The notes under the pieces were generated by a model. That model had not been told where the DNA came from, searched no databases, and worked only from the letters and a program-made list of their open reading frames with translations. Shown here piece by piece: positions 6,745 to 10,156 of a stretch of DNA of 10,156 nucleotides (the first letter of the stretch is position 1; every line of letters starts with the position of its first letter). The stretch is from RBG-16-68-21 sp035286665 (GTDB lineage: Bacteria; Actinomycetota; Acidimicrobiia; Spongiisociales; UBA11373): positions 1-10,156 of the forward strand of contig DATECY010000139.1 in the NCBI GenBank assembly GCA_035286665.1, written 5' to 3'. A program made the position numbers and the translations under genes.

Positions 6745-7778
6745 TGGATCGCCTCACCCTCCATGACGTGAGACTGCGGTTCAAAGAACCGCTCGTCACG
6801 AGTGACGGTGCGTTCGACGAACGTCGTTCGGTGATCATCGGGATCGAGCAAGACGGGGTGACCGGCTGGGGCGAGGCTCCGGCATTCCCGTCGGGCCGCT
6901 GGGGAACGGTGGAGGCGGCGTGGGACGCGCTCAACCATCGGGAGGTCGTGACTGGTCACCTCCCGATACCGCCCATCGCGTCGGCAGCGGTGGAGGCGGC
7001 CCGGGCCGATCTGGCGGCACGGCTCGAACATAAACCCCTCCATGAGCACATCGGAGGCACGACCCGTCCGATCGTCGCCCGCCACACGCTCGGCCTCTTC
7101 GACGACCCCGACCAGTTGGTGGCCAGGATCGGCCGCCTCGTCGACGCTGGGATCCGATCCTTCAAGGTGAAGGTGCGTCCCGGATGGGACGTCGCTCACG
7201 TGGGTGCAGTCCGACACACCTTTCCGCGAGTGGAGCTCTCGGTCGACGCCAACGGTTCGTACCACGACCCTGGCGACACGGCGTTCGGCGCCTTCGCCGA
7301 GGCCGGGGTCGATCTCGTCGAGCAGCCGTTCCGTGCCGACGACCTCGCCGCCCACGCCGCCCTCAAGGCGCGCCGGACCATCCCGGTGTGCGTGGACGAG
7401 ACGATCCGATCCGTCGCCGATGTCCGCCACGTGCTCGCCGCAGACGCCGCCGACGTGCTTGCGGTGAAGGCGAACCGCCTCGGACTGTCGGCAACCCTGA
7501 ACATCCTCGCCATCGCCGCGGACACCGGGGTCGGCGTCAAGATCGGCGGCACTTTCGACACCGCGATCGGCCGCCGCCACCTCCTCGCCATCGCCACCCT
7601 CGACGGCGTGGTCGACGCCGAGGTGGCACCCCCGAGGGGCTACCTCGAGTCCGACGTCGCCTCCTACCCGCCGCTGATCGCCGGGGGGGTGACCCCGGAC
7701 CGTCGCCCCGGGATCGGCGTGGACCCCGACCCGGACCTGCTGGAGCAACTCGAGGTCAGAAGGGCCTCGATTCAGTAG
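6744..7778 (+). CDS. menC: Enolase-superfamily o-succinylbenzoate synthase-like enzyme
   Basis: Member of the enolase superfamily, muconate-lactonising subgroup, closest in pattern to o-succinylbenzoate synthase (MenC), which dehydrates SHCHC to o-succinylbenzoate in menaquinone synthesis. The 344-aa length fits. Catalytic residues are in place: the KxK pair in SFKVKVRPG (Lys141 and Lys143), metal ligands in LSVDANGSY (Asp168), DLVEQPF (Glu193) and VCVDET (Asp218), and the opposing lysine in LAVKANRLG (Lys242). The late block KIGGTFDTAIGRRHLLAIA (266-284) and the ending GVTPDRRPGIGVDPD also resemble MenC. N-succinylamino acid racemase and dipeptide epimerase share this scaffold, and no other men gene is in the window, so specificity is provisional. 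The ATG at 6744 is chosen because it overlaps the acnA stop as TGATG; upstream codons in this frame only shadow acnA. Its start has no strong ribosome site, so it probably depends on translation of acnA. Confidence 0.85.
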   Translation: MDRLTLHDVRLRFKEPLVTSDGAFDERRSVIIGIEQDGVTGWGEAPAFPSGRWGTVEAAWDALNHREVVTGHLPIPPIASAAVEAARADLAARLEHKPLHEHIGGTTRPIVARHTLGLFDDPDQLVARIGRLVDAGIRSFKVKVRPGWDVAHVGAVRHTFPRVELSVDANGSYHDPGDTAFGAFAEAGVDLVEQPFRADDLAAHAALKARRTIPVCVDETIRSVADVRHVLAADAADVLAVKANRLGLSATLNILAIAADTGVGVKIGGTFDTAIGRRHLLAIATLDGVVDAEVAPPRGYLESDVASYPPLIAGGVTPDRRPGIGVDPDPDLLEQLEVRRASIQ

Positions 7779-7781
7779 AAG

Positions 7782-8804
7782 TCACCACTCCAACACCACC
7801 TTGCCGCAGTCTCGGGACGCGACCACTTCGAACGCGGTCTGGAAGTCGTCGAACTCGAAGCGGTGTGTGATCACCGGGGAGACGTCGAGGCCGCTCTGCA
7901 GCATCGCTGCTGTCTTGTACCAGGTCTCGAAGATCCGCCGCCCGTAGATGCCCTGCACGGTGAGCCCCTTGAAGATCACCGCATCGAGGTCGAGGGTGAC
8001 CTCGGCGGGGGGGATTCCGAGAACCGCAACCCTCCCGCCGTGATTCATCACCCCGAGCATCTGATTGAACGCCCGCTCGCTTCCCGACATCTCCATTCCC
8101 ACGTCAAAACCCTCGGTCATGCCCAGGCCGTCCATGACCGGGCGAATCTCCTCCGACCGCACGTCCACTACCTCGTCGGCGCCCATCCGCTCCGCCAGAG
8201 CGAGGCGGTACGGGTTGACGTCGCTCACCACGACAAACCGTGCTCCGATGTGCCGCGAGATCGCGGTCGCCATCATCCCTATCGGGCCTGCTCCGGTGAC
8301 GAGCACATCCTCACCGATGACGTCGAAGGCCAGGGCGGTGTGCGCGGCGTTTCCGAGTGGATCGAGCACCGATGCGATGTCGTCGGTGATGTGATCGGGC
8401 AGTGGGAACACATTCTCCGCAGGAATGACCAGGTACTCGGCGAACGCCCCCGCCCGGGTGACCCCAACGCTCACGTGGTTGTGACAGAAGTGCCGGCGGC
8501 CTCCGAGGCAGTTGCGGCAGTGACCGCAGGTGATGTGGCCCTCGCCCGACACCCGCTGGCCGACCGCGAGACCCTTGACCTCGGCACCGAGCGCGGCGAC
8601 CTCACCCATGAACTCGTGCCCGACCACCAGCGGCACCGGGATCGTCGCCTGCGCCCACTGATCCCACCGGAGAATGTGCAGGTCGGTTCCACAGATCGAA
8701 GCCTTGTGCACCCGGATCAACACGTCGCGATCCCCCGGCTCCGGCCGCTCGACCTCCTCCATCCACAGCCCCGGCTCGGCCTTCGCTTTCACCAGTGCCT
8801 TCAT
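7782..8804 (-). CDS. tdh: L-threonine 3-dehydrogenase
   Basis: Zinc-dependent, NAD+-linked medium-chain dehydrogenase that oxidises L-threonine to 2-amino-3-ketobutyrate. At 340 aa it is almost the length of the E. coli enzyme (341). Catalytic zinc ligands lie in SICGTDLHI (Cys38) and GHEFMGE (His63, Glu64); the structural zinc site is Cys93, Cys96, Cys99 and Cys107 in the ITCGHCRNC segment. The nucleotide-binding fold shows GAGPIGMMA (171-179) with the acidic residue of VVVSDVNP (191-198) suited to NAD. The late GIYGRRIFETWYK (285-297) is typical of Tdh and separates it from generic alcohol or sorbitol dehydrogenases. The ATG overlaps the kbl stop as ATGA, so it should be translated by coupling with kbl, the second enzyme of the same pathway. 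It ends 3 bp from the convergent menC-like gene. Confidence 0.96.
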   Translation of the reverse strand: MKALVKAKAEPGLWMEEVERPEPGDRDVLIRVHKASICGTDLHILRWDQWAQATIPVPLVVGHEFMGEVAALGAEVKGLAVGQRVSGEGHITCGHCRNCLGGRRHFCHNHVSVGVTRAGAFAEYLVIPAENVFPLPDHITDDIASVLDPLGNAAHTALAFDVIGEDVLVTGAGPIGMMATAISRHIGARFVVVSDVNPYRLALAERMGADEVVDVRSEEIRPVMDGLGMTEGFDVGMEMSGSERAFNQMLGVMNHGGRVAVLGIPPAEVTLDLDAVIFKGLTVQGIYGRRIFETWYKTAAMLQSGLDVSPVITHRFEFDDFQTAFEVVASRDCGKVVLEW

Positions 8805-9991
8805 GCGACCACCCCCATGTCCTTGCCGACCGCAGCGAAGGCAGACACCGCCTGTTCGATGTCCTCAGTGCTGTGCGCCGCCGACATCTGGGCGCGGATC
8901 CTCGCCTGGTCGATCGGCACGACGGGGAACGAGAAGCCGATCACGTACACACCGGCGTCGAGCAGACGCGACGCCATCTCGGCGGCGACCCGGGCATCGC
9001 CGAGCATCACCGGGATGATCGGATGGCCGGCGCCGGCGAGGCTGAAGCCGGCTGCGGTCATCCCGTCACGGAAGAGAGCTGCGTTTGCCGCCAGTCGCAC
9101 CCGCATCTCGTCCGACTCCTCCACCAGGTCGAGTGCCCGCAGCGTGGTGGCAGCGATCACCGGCGACAGTGAGTTCGAGAACAGGTACGGCCGGGACCGC
9201 TGGCGCAGCCAGCCGATGATCTCTTTGCGGCCGCTCGAGTAACCGCCCGACGCTCCCCCAAGGGCCTTGCCGAAGGTCCCGGTGAGGATGTCCACCCTCC
9301 CCATGGCCCCGGTCGCCTCCGGGGTCCCGCGTCCCCCTGGTCCGATGAACCCGACGGCGTGGGAGTCGTCCACCATCACCAACGCGTCCTTGGCGTCGGC
9401 GAGGTCACAGATTGCCGGCACGTCGGCGAGGACACCGTCCATCGAGAACACGCCGTCGGTTGCGATGAGCCGATACCGGGCACCGGCAGCGTCGTCCAAG
9501 CGGCGCGCCAGATCCTCCATGTCGCCGTTGGCGTAGCGATGTCGCTCGGCCTTGCACAGACGGACGCCGTCGATGACGGACGCATGGTTGAGCGCGTCCG
9601 AGATCACCGCGTCGTTCTCGTCGAGGATCGTCTCGAACAGGCCCGTGTTGGCGTCGAAGCACGACGAGTACAAGATCGTGTCCTCGGTGCCGAGGAACGC
9701 CGACACCCGCTCCTCCAACTCCCGGTGCACGGCCTGCGTGCCGCAGATGAACCGCACCGAGGCCATCCCGTACCCGTACCGGTCGAGCGCCCGGTGGGCA
9801 GCCTCGACGAGTGCCGGGTGGTCGGCCAAGCCCAGGTAGTTGTTGGCGCAGAGGTTGAGCACGGTCGACCCGTCGGCAAGGGTGATGTGGGCGCTCTGTG
9901 GCGAAGCGATCACCCGCTCCGACTTGAAGAGGCCCTGGTCGCGGAGATCTTCGGTGCGGGTGTGCAGGTCAGCAAGAAAGGCCGGATTCAT
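8801..9991 (-). CDS. kbl: Glycine C-acetyltransferase (2-amino-3-ketobutyrate CoA ligase)
   Basis: Pyridoxal-phosphate enzyme of the alpha-oxoamine synthase family that cleaves 2-amino-3-ketobutyrate with CoA to glycine and acetyl-CoA. At 396 aa it is close to E. coli Kbl (398). Visible features are LCANNYLGLADHP (47-59), SVRFICGTQAVHRELE (78-93), YSSCFDANTGLFE (108-120), SDALNHASVIDG (131-142, His136 stacks on the cofactor), VDDSHAVGFIGPGGRGT (207-223, Asp208 binds the pyridine nitrogen) and the Schiff-base lysine in TGTFGKALGGASGG (Lys242). SVRFICGTQ and the Tdh neighbour favour Kbl over BioF, HemA or Spt relatives. It is the promoter-proximal gene of the pair, overlapping tdh by 4 bases. 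The ATG lies 6 nt after a -10-like TACCGT with no well-placed ribosome site, so its mRNA may be leaderless. Confidence 0.96.
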   Translation of the reverse strand: MNPAFLADLHTRTEDLRDQGLFKSERVIASPQSAHITLADGSTVLNLCANNYLGLADHPALVEAAHRALDRYGYGMASVRFICGTQAVHRELEERVSAFLGTEDTILYSSCFDANTGLFETILDENDAVISDALNHASVIDGVRLCKAERHRYANGDMEDLARRLDDAAGARYRLIATDGVFSMDGVLADVPAICDLADAKDALVMVDDSHAVGFIGPGGRGTPEATGAMGRVDILTGTFGKALGGASGGYSSGRKEIIGWLRQRSRPYLFSNSLSPVIAATTLRALDLVEESDEMRVRLAANAALFRDGMTAAGFSLAGAGHPIIPVMLGDARVAAEMASRLLDAGVYVIGFSFPVVPIDQARIRAQMSAAHSTEDIEQAVSAFAAVGKDMGVVA

Positions 9992-9997
9992 GGGGGA

Positions 9998-10003
9998 ACG
10001 GTA
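9998..10003 (-). promoter_or_regulatory. Candidate leaderless -10 box of kbl
   Basis: Minus-strand TACCGT lies exactly 6 nt (TCCCCC) before the kbl ATG, the same spacing and nearly the same sequence as TACCCT before lemA. No good -35 hexamer is seen; the corresponding place holds CCGGA repeats. AGAGGGG lies just upstream but is 12 nt from the ATG, long for a ribosome site. Confidence 0.4.
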
Positions 10004-10017
10004 CCCCTCTTCCAGAA

Positions 10018-10038
10018 CCGGATTCCGGAGTCCGGACC
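10018..10038. repeat. Three CCGGA units at 7-bp spacing upstream of kbl
   Basis: CCGGATT, CCGGAGT and CCGGACC follow each other without gaps, giving three CCGGA cores 7 bp apart. The first two and a half units also form an imperfect 18-bp inverted repeat (10018-10035). The array covers about -27 to -47 relative to the kbl start codon, where a -35 box or operator would lie, and sits between kbl and the stop of the preceding gene. Confidence 0.45.
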
Positions 10039-10048
10039 CGGGATCGGG

Positions 10049-10156
10049 TCAGCCGGAAGTGGCGACTCCGCACTCGTCGACCAGCGGGGGGAGTCCCAGC
10101 TGCTCGGCCGAGCCGTCGAGGACGGCCTGCACCCGCTGCCGGATGAGGTCGACGTT
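10049..10156 (-). CDS. C-terminal end of an unrecognised protein (partial)
   Basis: The minus strand stays open from the window edge to a TGA at 10049-10051, giving 35 residues that begin NVDLIRQRVQAVL and end PPLVDECGVATSG. The codons strongly prefer G or C at the third position, like the true genes here, which supports coding. The beginning looks helical and there is no recognisable motif, so I do not name it. It lies 57 bp upstream of kbl on the same strand and might share its transcript, although kbl seems to have its own promoter. Confidence 0.55.
   Translation of the reverse strand, partial: NVDLIRQRVQAVLDGSAEQLGLPPLVDECGVATSG

Noticed and set aside
9998..10035. ECF sigma promoter for kbl (GGAAT with CGTT)
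   Set aside because: The spacing between the two elements is 21 bp, longer than the usual 16-18 for ECF promoters.

Overview
The window is a high-GC chromosomal segment carrying seven complete protein genes and the tail of an eighth. It has no mobile element, RNA gene, CRISPR array or tRNA that I can see. Strong G/C preference at codon third positions, GTG/CTG starts, and promoter -10 boxes lying 6-7 nt before start codons (a leaderless arrangement common in Actinobacteria) suggest a high-GC actinobacterium. The phylum-level guess is moderate; no gene here fixes genus or family.

Layout. Left block, minus strand: a multi-pass acyltransferase-3 protein (100-1323), then a two-gene envelope operon read leftward, lemA (3411-3959) followed by a DUF2207 membrane protein (1534-3414). 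A 103-bp intergenic region (3960-4062) separates lemA from the divergent plus-strand pair acnA (4063-6744) and an enolase-superfamily menC-like gene (6744-7778); the pair overlaps by one base. This pair meets, tail to tail with a 3-bp gap, a minus-strand threonine-degradation operon: kbl (8801-9991) is transcribed first and overlaps tdh (7782-8804) by 4 bases. The C-terminal end of another minus-strand gene lies at the right edge (10049-10156).

How the genes work together. Tdh oxidises L-threonine to 2-amino-3-ketobutyrate and Kbl cleaves this with CoA to glycine plus acetyl-CoA, so these two genes form a complete two-step pathway. AcnA is the TCA-cycle aconitase. The MenC-like enzyme would serve menaquinone synthesis, or N-succinyl amino acid/dipeptide racemisation, and its link to aconitase is probably positional. 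LemA and DUF2207 are a recurrent membrane pair of unsettled function.

Most of the window is ordinary housekeeping DNA and I did not find a novel multi-gene system. The points worth checking are the apparent CTG start of the DUF2207 gene (it restores a signal peptide), the shared leaderless-promoter layout of lemA and kbl with 7-bp direct repeats over each -35 region, and the mis-extendable 5' end of the acyltransferase gene.
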